Assembly (NCBI RefSeq): GCF_900168065.1
Contig: NZ_FUZZ01000004.1
Span: 620,001 to 684,000, forward strand
Source: Chitinophaga ginsengisegetis
GTDB lineage: Bacteria; Bacteroidota; Bacteroidia; Chitinophagales; Chitinophagaceae
DNA length: 64,000 bases
Direction of reading: 5' to 3'
This document shows positions 34,377 through 44,319 of the stretch, piece by piece; the stretch's first letter is position 1; the number at the start of each line of letters is the position of its first letter. The notes under the pieces are model-generated. The model searched no databases and was not told where the DNA came from. It saw nothing but the letters and a program-made list of their open reading frames with translations. The translations under genes were made by a program, and so were the position numbers.

Positions 34377-35525
34377 TTATATCAGCAGGATATCGATCCG
34401 GTGCGCCTGTACCAGCTGCTGGTGATTGGACCAGGAAAATATAGTAAAGTACCCATCCTGCGAAGCTACCAGCGCCTGCGAATCGTGCTGGTCGTGCACA
34501 AACTGGGCAGCAGATAAATGCCGCGTTCCCCCGATGGCAGACGGATGGATCAGCGTAGGCACGCCGCCTTCTATCGGCTCGGCCAGCAATACTTTATCAA
34601 TCGGCCACGCATCTTTGGCGCGGGTGATCTTCGCGCCAAAAGCCAGCAACTCCTGCTGATCGTTTACAATAGTAGCGCCATCTACGGCAGTAAGCCCGGT
34701 AATGTTCTCCACTTCGCGGCGGAGCGCATTCTGCCAGAAAATTTCGGTTACGCTTTTGCCATCATACCGCAACAGGTCCGCCACCCCGGAAAAGGCCGGG
34801 TTGATGGGATATTGAAGCGGGTGAATAATGGATTCGCGCCAGGCGTCGCTGTTGGAGGGTGTTACCAGTAAAATACCACCCCGCTTATGCGCCCGCATAG
34901 ACACGGCTATTTGTATCAATACGTTTACGCTGTTGTTCCACAAACAGGAAGGCGTTAACCCCAGCAGGGATTTCAGGATCGGCGGACTATCAGGCAACAT
35001 TCCACTGTCTTCATTCACCACCTTTACCTGGTCGCCGCGGAGCATAGCCACATTGGTGAATTTACCCAAGCCGGCTGCGCGGCGGTGTTTTACCACCAGC
35101 AGTCCCGGCTCCGATACGTCCAGTACAAAGCAGAGGTTGGGTAATTTTATAGTAGTGCCCCATACATACAGCTCGTCGCCCACAGGCCATACACCAATAT
35201 GAATACCGGGGCGTTCCACACCCGGCGCCAGTTTGGTGAGCAGCTGCGGCGTAAGCAGCAGGGGTTTTTCAAAAAGCAGGGGCTTGCCCGCCTGTACAGG
35301 AGGCAAAAACGCCAGGGAAATCCGGATGGCATTCCCTTCTTCCTTGCGGAGGCTGGCCCAAAAGGCTACGTCAATAATCTTTTCCACCTGCCGGGCAGCC
35401 GGCACCGTGGCGAGATCATCCTCCCCGTTCTCTTTCGCAGCGCAGAGATGTTTCTTAAAATGTGCTTCTATTGTTCCGGCCACCTTCGCGGCAGCCTGGT
35501 ATGTTGCTTCGTTTGCTATTTCCAT
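34377..35525 (-). CDS. DACNV-type putative sensor protein
   Basis: A 382-aa cytoplasmic protein. The C-terminal third, with HPSAIGGTRHLSAAQFVHDQ and HDSQALVASQDGYFTIFSWS, resembles the DisA-N-related DACNV domain, a diadenylate-cyclase-like fold predicted to sense a nucleotide signal. The preceding residues (about 110-290) include VYVWGTTIKLPNLCFVLDVS-like beta-rich sequence and GGILLVTPSNSDAWRESIIH. The DisA catalytic DGA/RHR motifs are replaced here (GTRHLSA retains only part), so synthesis of c-di-AMP is not expected. It is divergent from the ECF sigma gene and probably co-transcribed with the pseudouridine synthase. Confidence 0.75.
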   Translation of the reverse strand: MEIANEATYQAAAKVAGTIEAHFKKHLCAAKENGEDDLATVPAARQVEKIIDVAFWASLRKEEGNAIRISLAFLPPVQAGKPLLFEKPLLLTPQLLTKLAPGVERPGIHIGVWPVGDELYVWGTTIKLPNLCFVLDVSEPGLLVVKHRRAAGLGKFTNVAMLRGDQVKVVNEDSGMLPDSPPILKSLLGLTPSCLWNNSVNVLIQIAVSMRAHKRGGILLVTPSNSDAWRESIIHPLQYPINPAFSGVADLLRYDGKSVTEIFWQNALRREVENITGLTAVDGATIVNDQQELLAFGAKITRAKDAWPIDKVLLAEPIEGGVPTLIHPSAIGGTRHLSAAQFVHDQHDSQALVASQDGYFTIFSWSNHQQLVQAHRIDILLI

Positions 35526-35759
35526 AAATCCGGGTCACATTTAATCGTCCTTATATAATATTAAACCGCTAATTTAAATCATTTAGGAATAGCAGGCGGT
35601 GACCGGGAGGTATGCAGCAGGTAAGCGCATTTTTGGTAAATATGGTAGACCATGCCCCTCGCTGCATTTACTAAAAGCTAAAATACTATTAATCGCGGCG
35701 AATTTACGGTTAACAAGCTATCTGTAAATCAAGTAATTTGGGTGTACTTGTAACCACGT

Positions 35760-36344
35760 ATGGAAATTAACACCTACAATGAAAGAGAGCTTTTGTTGAG
35801 CCTCGCTCAAGGCAACGATCATGCCTTTGCGGGGGTATTCCATCACTACCGTCACCGCATATACGCTATTGCTTTCCGCCTGCTCAACTCTGCCTCACAG
35901 GCCGAGGATATTGTACAGGATGTTTTTATGAAGATGTGGCTGAAGCGCTATGAACTCCATGAAATCAGTCACTTCAAAGCATACCTCTTTACTACTACCC
36001 GCAATCATATTTTTACCTCGCTGAAGCTGCTGGCCCGTGAACAACTCATGGAATCAGAACTGTCGGCCACCATGGTGCAGGAAGTAAGGGATGCCCACAT
36101 CATCCACAAGGAATATGAACAGATCCTCCAGCATGCTATTGCCCAGCTGCCGCCCCAGCAGGAACTGATCTATAAACTCAGCAAGGAAGAAGGACTGAAA
36201 AGAAATGAAATCGCCGACCGCCTCCAGCTGAGCCCCGAAACCATTAAAGTACACCTGGCCAACGCCATGCGCTCTATCCGCGCCTTTTGCCTCACCCGCA
36301 TGGACCTCAACACATTCCTGATCCTGTTATGGATGTGCAGTTAA
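35760..36344 (+). CDS. ECF RNA polymerase sigma factor (PUL-type)
   Basis: A 194-aa sigma-70 family factor of the Bacteroidota ECF group. Region 2 is seen in FAGVFHHYRHRIYAIAFRLL then SQAEDIVQDVFMKMWLKRYE. Region 4 is seen in LPPQQELIYKLSKEEGLKRN and EIADRLQLSPETIKVHLANA, with the HTH that reads the -35 element. The C-terminus has a hydrophobic tail (FLILLWMCS). It is the first gene of the PUL, 66 nt before the FecR anti-sigma gene. By the known mechanism, substrate binding to the STN-bearing SusC receptor relays to FecR, which releases this factor to transcribe the PUL. Confidence 0.95.
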   Translation: MEINTYNERELLLSLAQGNDHAFAGVFHHYRHRIYAIAFRLLNSASQAEDIVQDVFMKMWLKRYELHEISHFKAYLFTTTRNHIFTSLKLLAREQLMESELSATMVQEVRDAHIIHKEYEQILQHAIAQLPPQQELIYKLSKEEGLKRNEIADRLQLSPETIKVHLANAMRSIRAFCLTRMDLNTFLILLWMCS

Positions 36345-36410
36345 AAAAAATTTCCCCGGGCACTAACCCATGTGCTTCTTTTTATAGTCTCCTTAATCAA
36401 ATCGCTATTC

Positions 36411-37574
36411 ATGACAGTATCCCGATTCAGATACCTGTTTGATCGTTACTACACCCGGCAATGCACCCCGGAAGAACAACAGGAGTTTATGCTCCTGATG
36501 GAACAGTCAACACATGACGAAGAACTGAAACACCTGCTCGACGAACTGCTGCTGCACGCAGATGACGACGCCGGCGCCATGCCGGACGACACCGCTGCCA
36601 ACATGCTGCAACAGATCATGGAAACAAAAAACAGCGAACCACAGCCTGCGCCTATCCGCGTTATGCCGGTATGGAAACGCGCAGCCATAGCAGCCTGTGT
36701 ACTCGGCGTACTCGCGCTGGCAGGCTATAAATTATATGTAAAAACCAGCGCCGTTAACAGGCCCGTGGCCAGCAACCACGCCCCCGCCCGTAAAGAAGAA
36801 CACGCCCGCCTGGTACGCGGCGATGGCGCAGTGATCGACCTGGAACAACATAAAGATGCGGAAGTAGATGTACAAACCGGCGTATCCGTTGCCCGTAAAG
36901 GCAACACGCTTTCATATAACAGCAACAATTCTATCACCCCCACCATCAATACGCTTTATACCAATAAAGGTGGTACCTACCAGCTGGTATTACCCGACGG
37001 TACCAAAGCATGGCTCAATGCCGCTTCCTCCATCCGTTTCCCCACCGCATTCACCGACAGCACCCGCGAAGTAACCATCCAGGGAGAAGTATATTTTGAA
37101 ATAGCGCAACAGGCCAGTCAGCCTTTTATTGTAAAAGCCAACACCATGAAAATAGCGGTACTCGGTACCCATTTTAATGTGATGGCATATGAAGAAGAAC
37201 AAAATATCTGCACCTCCCTGCTGGAAGGAGCCGTAAATATCATCAGCGGAAACACGGTACGGCAAATGAAACCAGGCCAGCAGGCACTCGTAAACCGCGA
37301 ACATAATGGTATCAGCATCAGCAACGCCGATGTAGATGCAGCTATCGCCTGGAAGGAAGGCCGCTTCGAATTTAATGGCAACATCAAAAGTATTATGCGC
37401 GAACTGGCCCGCTGGTACGATGTACAGTTTGTTTATGAAGGCGAGCTGACAAACAAAGCTTTCGCCGGTACCTTTTCCCGGCACGACAGCCTGAAAGATA
37501 TTTTGCAACAACTGGAATTAACAGGTAGTATTCATTTCAACATCAACGATAAAACAATAACAGTAAGTCCGTAA
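36411..37574 (+). CDS. FecR-family anti-sigma factor
   Basis: The start is taken at the ATG at 36411 (M-T-V-S-R-F-R-Y-L-F), giving 387 aa; an upstream in-frame start at 36372 adds a hydrophobic stretch not typical of the family. Cytoplasmic residues 1-88 bind sigma, one membrane helix spans about 91-108 (AAIAACVLGVLALAGYKLYV), and the periplasmic part holds the FecR domain: GGTYQLVLPDGTKAWLNAAS then SIRFPTAF and VTIQGEVYFEIAQQASQPFI, VKANTMKIAVLGTHFNVMAY. A C-terminal STN-like DUF4974 domain (FEFNGNIKSIMRELARWYDV) ends the protein. It should contact the STN domain of the SusC protein encoded 185 nt downstream. Confidence 0.95.
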   Translation: MTVSRFRYLFDRYYTRQCTPEEQQEFMLLMEQSTHDEELKHLLDELLLHADDDAGAMPDDTAANMLQQIMETKNSEPQPAPIRVMPVWKRAAIAACVLGVLALAGYKLYVKTSAVNRPVASNHAPARKEEHARLVRGDGAVIDLEQHKDAEVDVQTGVSVARKGNTLSYNSNNSITPTINTLYTNKGGTYQLVLPDGTKAWLNAASSIRFPTAFTDSTREVTIQGEVYFEIAQQASQPFIVKANTMKIAVLGTHFNVMAYEEEQNICTSLLEGAVNIISGNTVRQMKPGQQALVNREHNGISISNADVDAAIAWKEGRFEFNGNIKSIMRELARWYDVQFVYEGELTNKAFAGTFSRHDSLKDILQQLELTGSIHFNINDKTITVSP

Positions 37575-37759
37575 AAACCACGCGTATTTTTTTTAGTTAT
37601 GAAAAAAGAAATAAGTCAGCCAAAATCAACGACAGCTTAACATTCAAAGCTTTTACCGACAGTGAATAAGCAGCAGCGGCCAGTACGCACCGGCGTAGCT
37701 ATGCCCTTATGTTCCTGTTCCATCATCAACCTTAATAACATGCTAAATCGCAGTAAAAA

Positions 37760-40700
37760 ATGATGCAAACTTCTCTGAAAGTCCGCCATAACCGGTGGCA
37801 TGTTTCATCGAACCAAAAACTATTATGCTTTATGAAACTAACCTTTCTACTGCTGCTCGCCGCCGTTCTGCAGGCTCACGCCACCGGCTATGCGCAGCCC
37901 GTTACGCTCCACGTAAAAGCAGCCCCGCTCACGGAAGTGATTAAATCAATCAGGAAACAAACCGGGTATGTATTTGTGTTTGACCTCCAAATGGTGGAAA
38001 ACGCCAGACCGGTTAACTGCTCGCTGGAAAACGTTCCGCTGGAACGCTTGCTGGACGATATTTTCCGGGACCAGCCACTTACCTGGACCATCGTTAAAAA
38101 AACAATTATCCTTAAAAAGAAAACGCTCATCGCCTCCACCGTTCCTACCGGCGTGGTGCGCATAAAAATAAAAGGACAGGTAACGGAAAGCAACGGCACC
38201 CCTATGGTAGGCGTGTCCGTTGTAAATAAAACATCCCGTACCAACGCCCTCACCGACGAACTCGGCATCTTCACCATAGAAGCCAATGTAGGCGACAGCC
38301 TCCTCTTCACCATGATCGGTATGCTGCCACAGGCCGTACAGGTGAAAAACGATAAACTCCTGAAGATAACGATGCAGCAAAAAGTATCGGATGTAGGAGA
38401 AGTGGTAGTGGTAGCCTATGGCACCCAGAAAAAAACCAGCATGGTGAGTGCGGTTACCAGCATCAATCCAAAAGAGCTGAAAGGCCCCACCAGCAACCTT
38501 ACTACCATGCTCGCCGGCCGCCTGTCGGGTGTAATCTCCTACCAGCGCAGCGGGGAACCCGGCAGGGATAATGCCAGCTTCTTTATACGTGGTATTACTA
38601 CTTTCGGAACCGGTAAAGTAGATCCACTCATCCTCATCGATGGTATGGAATCCAGCACCAACGATCTCGCCCGCCTGCAGCCGGATGATATCGCCGGTTT
38701 TTCTATCCTGAAAGATGCCACCGCATCATCCCTCTACGGCGCCAGGGGCGCCAACGGCGTGGTATTGGTAACCACCAAATCCGGCGTGGAAGCAAAAACA
38801 TCTTTTAATGTACGCTTCGAAAACTCCATCTCCAGCAATACCCGCAACTTCAAATTTGCTGACAACATCACCTATATGAAGCTGGCCAATGAAGCCGTGC
38901 TTACCAGGTTCCCGCTGCAGGATGTACAATATTCCCAGTCGAAAATAGATCATACCGCCGCCGGCGATGATCCGCTGCTGTACCCGAATAATAACTGGAT
39001 CGAACAACTGATCAAAGACTACACCGTAAACCAGCGCACCAACTTCAACCTGAAAGGCGGTGGAAAAGTAGCCCAGTTCTATATTGCAGGTACCTATAAT
39101 GTAGACAACGGCGTACTGAACGTAGATCAGCGGAATAACTTCAACAGTAACATCAAACTAAAAAATTATTCGCTGCGCTCTAACGTAAACATCAACCTTA
39201 CTCCCACTTCGCAGGCAATTGTACGTACCTACGGCCAGTTCGACGATTATAACGGACCAGTAGGCGGCGGCGCCGGCCTCTTTTCACAAACCGTGTGGGC
39301 CAATCCCGTGATGTTCCCCGCTGTTTATCCCGCCAGCTATGCACCGGAACTGAAACATCCATTGTTTGGTAACGCGGTGAAACCAGGCTTTAACAGCCTG
39401 CCCGGCAACGGAGGCAATCTCTATAACAACCCTTACGCCAACTCCGTTTCCGGCTACCAGCAATACAATACCTCTACCCTGCTGGTGCAACTGGAACTGA
39501 AACAGGATTTCAAATTCCTGCTGCCCGGACTCACCGCCCGGCTCATGGGTTACACAGAACGCTACTCCTATTTCGATGTTACACGCAGGTACACGCCTTA
39601 TTTTTATACCATGAAGTATGACCAGTTCACCAAACAACCGATGCTTACTTCACTCAATACCAATGGTACCGAATACCTGGGCTATGAACCCGGTAATAAA
39701 GTACTCAACACCACCGCATACATGGAAGCCGCGGTGAACTACAACCAGCAGTTCAATAAAGTACACAACGTGTCCGGTATGCTCATCGGCCTGGTACGCA
39801 ACTACCTTACCGCAAACGCCGGCTCGCTGCAAACATCCCTGCCACACCGTAACCAGGGCGTATCCGGCAGGTTTACGTACGACTACGACAGCCGCTATCT
39901 CGCGGAATTTAATTTTGGATACAACGGCTCTGAAAGGTTTGCCAGCAACCACCGCTTCGGATTTTTCCCCTCCGCCGGTATCGCCTGGAACCTCCAGAAC
40001 GAAGCCTTCTTTAAACCGTTCTCCAAAAAAATAGATAAACTGAAACTCCGCGCTACCTACGGACTGGTAGGTAACGACCAGATCGGAAATGAAAACGACC
40101 GCTTCTTCTACCTGTCGGAAGTAAATATGAACGACAATAGCAAAGGCGCCTTCTTCGGAGAAAGAAGAAGCTACTACCGCGATGGCGTATCCGTGAACCG
40201 TTACGAAAACCGCGACATCACCTGGGAAAAATCATACAAAACAAATCTCGGTATGGAACTCGGCCTCTTCAACGCCATGAACATTACTTTGGATGTGTAC
40301 CAGGAACACCGGAAAAATATCCTCATGACACGCAGCACCATCCCCAGCACAATGGGACTGAATGCCGCCACACAGGCCAACGTAGGCGAAGCCTCCGGTA
40401 AAGGCGTGGATCTCTCCGTCGACTATACGAAAAGCTTCAACAACAATTCCTTCGTACAGTTCCGCGGCAACTTCACCTACGCCACCAGTAAACTGCTGGT
40501 AAATGAAGAACCCATTTACCCCGAAGCATACCGCTCCCGCGTAGGACAACCACTTTCCCAAGCCTGGGGCTATATCGCAGAAAGATTATTTGTAGATGAA
40601 CAGGAAGTAGCCAATTCCGCCTACCAGAACTGGGGACAGGCAGTAATGGGCGGAGATATCAAATACCATGATGTAAACGGCGACGGGCAAATCAACTCCT

Positions 40701-41221
40701 CCGATGCCGTACCCATCGGGTTGCCCACCACACCGGAAATCACTTACGGCTTCGGGTTTTCTTTTGGCTACAAACAACTGGATCTTAGCTTTTTCTTCCA
40801 GGGCTCTGCGCGTTCTTCCTTCTTTATCAGCTCCTACGAAATTTCACCGTTCGTACTCAACGGAGGCGGGCAACATGGCCTGTTACAAGCCATTGCAGAT
40901 GATCACTGGAGTGAAAGTAACCGCAACCTCTATGCGATGTGGCCACGCCTCAGCGATTACTTCGTGAACAACAACAATCAAACGTCCACCTGGTGGATGC
41001 GCAGCGGCGACTTCCTCCGGTTAAAGTCGCTCGAAATGGGATACACTTTTCCCAAAAGGCTGCTGGATCGTGTACGCATGACCAACGCACGCATCTACGC
41101 CAATGCCTCCAATCTTTTTGCCATCAGCAAATTTAAAACCTGGGATCCTGAAATGGGAGGCAACGGACTTGGCTACCCGGTACAAAGGGTTATCAATATG
41201 GGAATAACCCTGGGACTTTGA
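37760..41221 (+). CDS. SusC/RagA TonB-linked outer membrane receptor with STN domain
   Basis: A 1153-aa outer membrane glycan importer. After a long signal peptide (cleavage near ATGYAQ, residue 46) comes an STN signalling domain (VTLHVKAAPLTEVIKSIRKQ, about 48-120), a CarboxypepD_reg-like domain (IKGQVTESNGTPMVGVSVVN, about 134-215), the plug (EVVVVAYGTQKKTSMVSAVT, then ILIDGMESSTNDLARLQPDD and GARGANGVVLVTTKSG) and a TonB-dependent barrel ending VINMGITLGL. The STN domain means it also signals to the FecR/ECF pair upstream. It forms a complex with the SusD lipoprotein whose gene starts 22 nt later. Confidence 0.97.
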   Translation: MMQTSLKVRHNRWHVSSNQKLLCFMKLTFLLLLAAVLQAHATGYAQPVTLHVKAAPLTEVIKSIRKQTGYVFVFDLQMVENARPVNCSLENVPLERLLDDIFRDQPLTWTIVKKTIILKKKTLIASTVPTGVVRIKIKGQVTESNGTPMVGVSVVNKTSRTNALTDELGIFTIEANVGDSLLFTMIGMLPQAVQVKNDKLLKITMQQKVSDVGEVVVVAYGTQKKTSMVSAVTSINPKELKGPTSNLTTMLAGRLSGVISYQRSGEPGRDNASFFIRGITTFGTGKVDPLILIDGMESSTNDLARLQPDDIAGFSILKDATASSLYGARGANGVVLVTTKSGVEAKTSFNVRFENSISSNTRNFKFADNITYMKLANEAVLTRFPLQDVQYSQSKIDHTAAGDDPLLYPNNNWIEQLIKDYTVNQRTNFNLKGGGKVAQFYIAGTYNVDNGVLNVDQRNNFNSNIKLKNYSLRSNVNINLTPTSQAIVRTYGQFDDYNGPVGGGAGLFSQTVWANPVMFPAVYPASYAPELKHPLFGNAVKPGFNSLPGNGGNLYNNPYANSVSGYQQYNTSTLLVQLELKQDFKFLLPGLTARLMGYTERYSYFDVTRRYTPYFYTMKYDQFTKQPMLTSLNTNGTEYLGYEPGNKVLNTTAYMEAAVNYNQQFNKVHNVSGMLIGLVRNYLTANAGSLQTSLPHRNQGVSGRFTYDYDSRYLAEFNFGYNGSERFASNHRFGFFPSAGIAWNLQNEAFFKPFSKKIDKLKLRATYGLVGNDQIGNENDRFFYLSEVNMNDNSKGAFFGERRSYYRDGVSVNRYENRDITWEKSYKTNLGMELGLFNAMNITLDVYQEHRKNILMTRSTIPSTMGLNAATQANVGEASGKGVDLSVDYTKSFNNNSFVQFRGNFTYATSKLLVNEEPIYPEAYRSRVGQPLSQAWGYIAERLFVDEQEVANSAYQNWGQAVMGGDIKYHDVNGDGQINSSDAVPIGLPTTPEITYGFGFSFGYKQLDLSFFFQGSARSSFFISSYEISPFVLNGGGQHGLLQAIADDHWSESNRNLYAMWPRLSDYFVNNNNQTSTWWMRSGDFLRLKSLEMGYTFPKRLLDRVRMTNARIYANASNLFAISKFKTWDPEMGGNGLGYPVQRVINMGITLGL

Positions 41222-41243
41222 TTCACCGTTTAACTGTGCAAAT

Positions 41244-43130
41244 ATGAAACATACCAATACGCTCAATATACGCCGCTACCTGCAATGGTGCGGACTATGC
41301 ATACTCCTGCTATCTGCCGCTTCCTGTAAAAAATTCCTCGATGTAGTGCCGGATAATGTGGCCACCATCGACAATGCTTTTACCATGCGCGCAGAAGCAG
41401 AAAAGTACCTGTTTACCTGTTACTCTTATCTTCCCAACAGCGCGGACCTCTCCACCAATCCCGCCCTCGTGGCCGGCGATGAATTCTGGATGGTACGCCC
41501 ATACAGCACCAGCGAAACACCCTGGCAGGTAGCACAGGGTTTCCAGAGCGCCAACAACGTGTATATGTCTAACTGGGGCTGGTACTACAGGGCGCTGCGC
41601 GACTGTAACATCTTCCTGGAAAATATCCATAAAGTGGTAGACATGCGCCAGAGTGAAGTAAACCGCTGGAGTGCAGAAGTGATTTTTCTCAAAGCATATT
41701 ATCACTGGCTGCTGCTGCGCCAGTACGGCCCCGTTCCCGTGATCCGGTACAACCTCCCTATTTCCAGCACTGCCGAAGAAACCAAAGTGCCACGCGAACA
41801 TGTGGATACGGTATTCAGCTACATCTCACACCTGCTGGACACCGCCGCTGCAGGATTGCCGGAAATCATTGCGGACCGCTCTACAGAACTGGGACGCATC
41901 ACCAAACCGATTGCACTCGCCATCAAAGCGCGTGTATTGGTAACCGCTGCCAGTCCGCTGTACAACGGCAATACCGATTACACCGCTTTCAAAAACCCGG
42001 ACGGCGCTCCCCTCTTCAATACCGCCTACGATGCCAACAAATGGAAAGTTGCCGCTGATGCCTGCAAAGCAGCCATCGACGCATGCGAAAGCACCGACAT
42101 GCTGCTCTACACCTTCAGCCAGCTTGGGGTAACGTTGTCGGATACACTCACCCGGCAGATGTCTATCCGCAACAGCACCTGCGAACAATGGAACCCGGAA
42201 ATTATCTGGGCCAACCCCAGTGTAAGCACCTACGAAATACAACGGCAGGCCATGCCCCGCCTCGATCCTGCCCGCATAGGCAATGAATCGGTACTGGGCA
42301 GCCTGGCGCCGACAATGAAAATTGCAGAGCAGTTTTATACAGACAAAGGCGTGCCTATGAGCGAAGACAAAACCTTCGATTACGCCGGCCGCATGAAACT
42401 CAGAACGGCGGTGAAAGCAGAAGGAGAACTCATACAGGAAGGATACACCACCGCAGCCATGCACTTCAACCGCGAGCCACGCTTCTACGCCGACCTCGCA
42501 TTCGACGGCGCCATATGGATGATGCAGAAGAAAATGTTCCACATTGAATCCAAAGCAGGCCAATGGCAAACCCGCAAAAATATCTACGATAATAACGTTA
42601 CCGGCTACTTCGCAAAGAAACTGGTGAATTGGAAAAGTGAAATCCTCGAAGGACAAGGCCTCTTTGTAGAAACGCACCCCTGGCCGGAAATGCGGCTCGC
42701 CGACCTGTACCTGCTTTACGCAGAAGCATTGAATGAATCAGCAGGCCCGCAACCCGCCGCATTTACCTATATCGATAAAGTACGCGCCCGCGCAGGATTG
42801 CAAGGCGTACAAGCCGCATGGACCGCCTACTCCCGGCAGCCCGGAAAATACCAGACCAAAGAAGGGTTCCGCCAGATCATTCAGCAGGAAAGATTAATAG
42901 AACTCGCAATGGAAGGCGCCCGCTTCTGGGATCTCCGCCGCTGGAAAAAAAGTATGGAAGAACTGAACAAACCTGTTACCGGTTGGGATGTGGACCAGTC
43001 GGACCCCATATTCTATTACCGCGTCAGAACCCTCTACCGGCAAACGTTCCAGACCCGCAACTACCTCTGGCCGCTGGAAAACTGGGACCTGCTCAACAAT
43101 CCGAAACTGGTGCAGGGCTTTGGATGGTAA
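41244..43130 (+). CDS. SusD/RagB-family nutrient-binding outer membrane lipoprotein
   Basis: A 628-aa lipoprotein with lipobox LSAASCKKFLD (Cys at about residue 28). TPR-like SusD architecture is seen in VIFLKAYYHWLLLRQYGPVP, a diagnostic N-terminal SusD stretch, and in the C-terminal block WPEMRLADLYLLYAEALNES, VRARAGLQGVQ, RLIELAMEGARFWDLRRWKK. It caps the SusC barrel outside the cell and binds the glycan. Genes before and after are 22-28 nt away, so it is within the PUL operon. Confidence 0.97.
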   Translation: MKHTNTLNIRRYLQWCGLCILLLSAASCKKFLDVVPDNVATIDNAFTMRAEAEKYLFTCYSYLPNSADLSTNPALVAGDEFWMVRPYSTSETPWQVAQGFQSANNVYMSNWGWYYRALRDCNIFLENIHKVVDMRQSEVNRWSAEVIFLKAYYHWLLLRQYGPVPVIRYNLPISSTAEETKVPREHVDTVFSYISHLLDTAAAGLPEIIADRSTELGRITKPIALAIKARVLVTAASPLYNGNTDYTAFKNPDGAPLFNTAYDANKWKVAADACKAAIDACESTDMLLYTFSQLGVTLSDTLTRQMSIRNSTCEQWNPEIIWANPSVSTYEIQRQAMPRLDPARIGNESVLGSLAPTMKIAEQFYTDKGVPMSEDKTFDYAGRMKLRTAVKAEGELIQEGYTTAAMHFNREPRFYADLAFDGAIWMMQKKMFHIESKAGQWQTRKNIYDNNVTGYFAKKLVNWKSEILEGQGLFVETHPWPEMRLADLYLLYAEALNESAGPQPAAFTYIDKVRARAGLQGVQAAWTAYSRQPGKYQTKEGFRQIIQQERLIELAMEGARFWDLRRWKKSMEELNKPVTGWDVDQSDPIFYYRVRTLYRQTFQTRNYLWPLENWDLLNNPKLVQGFGW

Positions 43131-43158
43131 CCTTTCATTTATTTAAAACGCACACAAC

Positions 43159-44319
43159 ATGAACCACTTTAAATATATCCTGCCGCTTGCCTGCTTACTG
43201 CTGGCAGCCGCCTGCAAGAAAGAAACACATCAGCCGGTAAATACCTCCGGCGAAAAACCTGATGTAGTAACAAATCTCAGCGTTACAAATTTGCCGGGCG
43301 CCGCAAAAATTACCTACAGCCTGCCCGATAACAAGGATATCCTGTATGTAAAGGCCGTGTATGATATCAGGCCGGGAGAGAAACGGGAAATAAGATCATC
43401 TTACTATAATAATTTCCTCGTGGTAGATGGCTTTGGCGATTCTGCCACGCACGAAATTTCGTTGTACGTGGTAAGTCGTAATGAAACAGCCTCCGATGCC
43501 GTAAAGACTACCATCAAGCCGTTGTCGCCGCCCATGCTGATTGTACGCAAATCGCTGGAAGTAAAAGCAGACTTTGGCGGTATCAACCTCACCTTTAAAA
43601 ACGATACCAAAGCAGATATTGCCATCGTTACCCTCACCACCGATTCCTTAGGTGCATTCACCTCTTCTGATGTTCATTATACCAAACTGGAAGGCGGCAA
43701 CTATTCCATCAGGGGCTTTGCCGCAGAAAAAAGAAAGTTTGGATTTTTTGTAAGAGACAGGTGGGGTAATCAGTCAGATACCCTCATACAGGAACTGACG
43801 CCCATCTTTGAAAAACTGCTGGACAAAGCGAATTTCAGGGAAGTAAAATTACCGGGAGATGTGGACTACGGCTGGGGCCTGCCTATCCCCAACCTGTGGA
43901 ACGGAACCTTGTGGCACTCCGCAGATAAACTCGATGGCATGCCCATGTCTATCACTTTCGACCTCGGCGTAACGGCGCAACTGAGCCGCATTACCCTGTG
44001 GCAACGGCCCAATGAATGGATCTACCTGCAGAACAATGTCCGCAAGTTTGAAATATGGGGCTCCACCAATCCCGCCTCCGATGGCAGCTGGGACAGCTGG
44101 ACCCGCCTCGTGGAACATACTGTGATCAAGCCTTCCGGCCTGCCCGTAGGACAAAAAACACAGGACGACATAGATGCCAGCATCGCCGGCGAACAAATGA
44201 CCGTGCCACTGGACGCTCCACGTGTAAGGTATATCCGCGTAAAAATACTCCGCACCTGGACCGATGGCGGATACGCCGCCAATATCCAGGAAATGAAGTT
44301 CTGGGGTAACGACAAATGA
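43159..44319 (+). CDS. DUF4959/DUF5126/DUF5000-type surface glycan-binding lipoprotein
   Basis: A 386-aa lipoprotein with lipobox LLAAACKKE (Cys19). Residues 30-120 look like the Fn3-like DUF4959 domain (GEKPDVVTNLSVTNLPGAAK), a middle beta-sandwich of DUF5126 type follows (KADIAIVTLTTDSLGAF), and the last 150 residues form an F5/8-type-C-like DUF5000 domain (SITFDLGVTAQLSRITLWQR, KFEIWGSTNPASDGSWDSWT, VRYIRVKILRTW). Such SusE/F-position proteins hold glycan at the cell surface. The stop codon overlaps the next start as ATGA. Confidence 0.88.
   Translation: MNHFKYILPLACLLLAAACKKETHQPVNTSGEKPDVVTNLSVTNLPGAAKITYSLPDNKDILYVKAVYDIRPGEKREIRSSYYNNFLVVDGFGDSATHEISLYVVSRNETASDAVKTTIKPLSPPMLIVRKSLEVKADFGGINLTFKNDTKADIAIVTLTTDSLGAFTSSDVHYTKLEGGNYSIRGFAAEKRKFGFFVRDRWGNQSDTLIQELTPIFEKLLDKANFREVKLPGDVDYGWGLPIPNLWNGTLWHSADKLDGMPMSITFDLGVTAQLSRITLWQRPNEWIYLQNNVRKFEIWGSTNPASDGSWDSWTRLVEHTVIKPSGLPVGQKTQDDIDASIAGEQMTVPLDAPRVRYIRVKILRTWTDGGYAANIQEMKFWGNDK

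Noticed and set aside
41826..42677. Long antisense ORF (283 codons) opposite susD
   Set aside because: A shadow of the GC-rich, codon-biased susD gene; the translation is Cys/His/Gly/Phe-rich with no family pattern.
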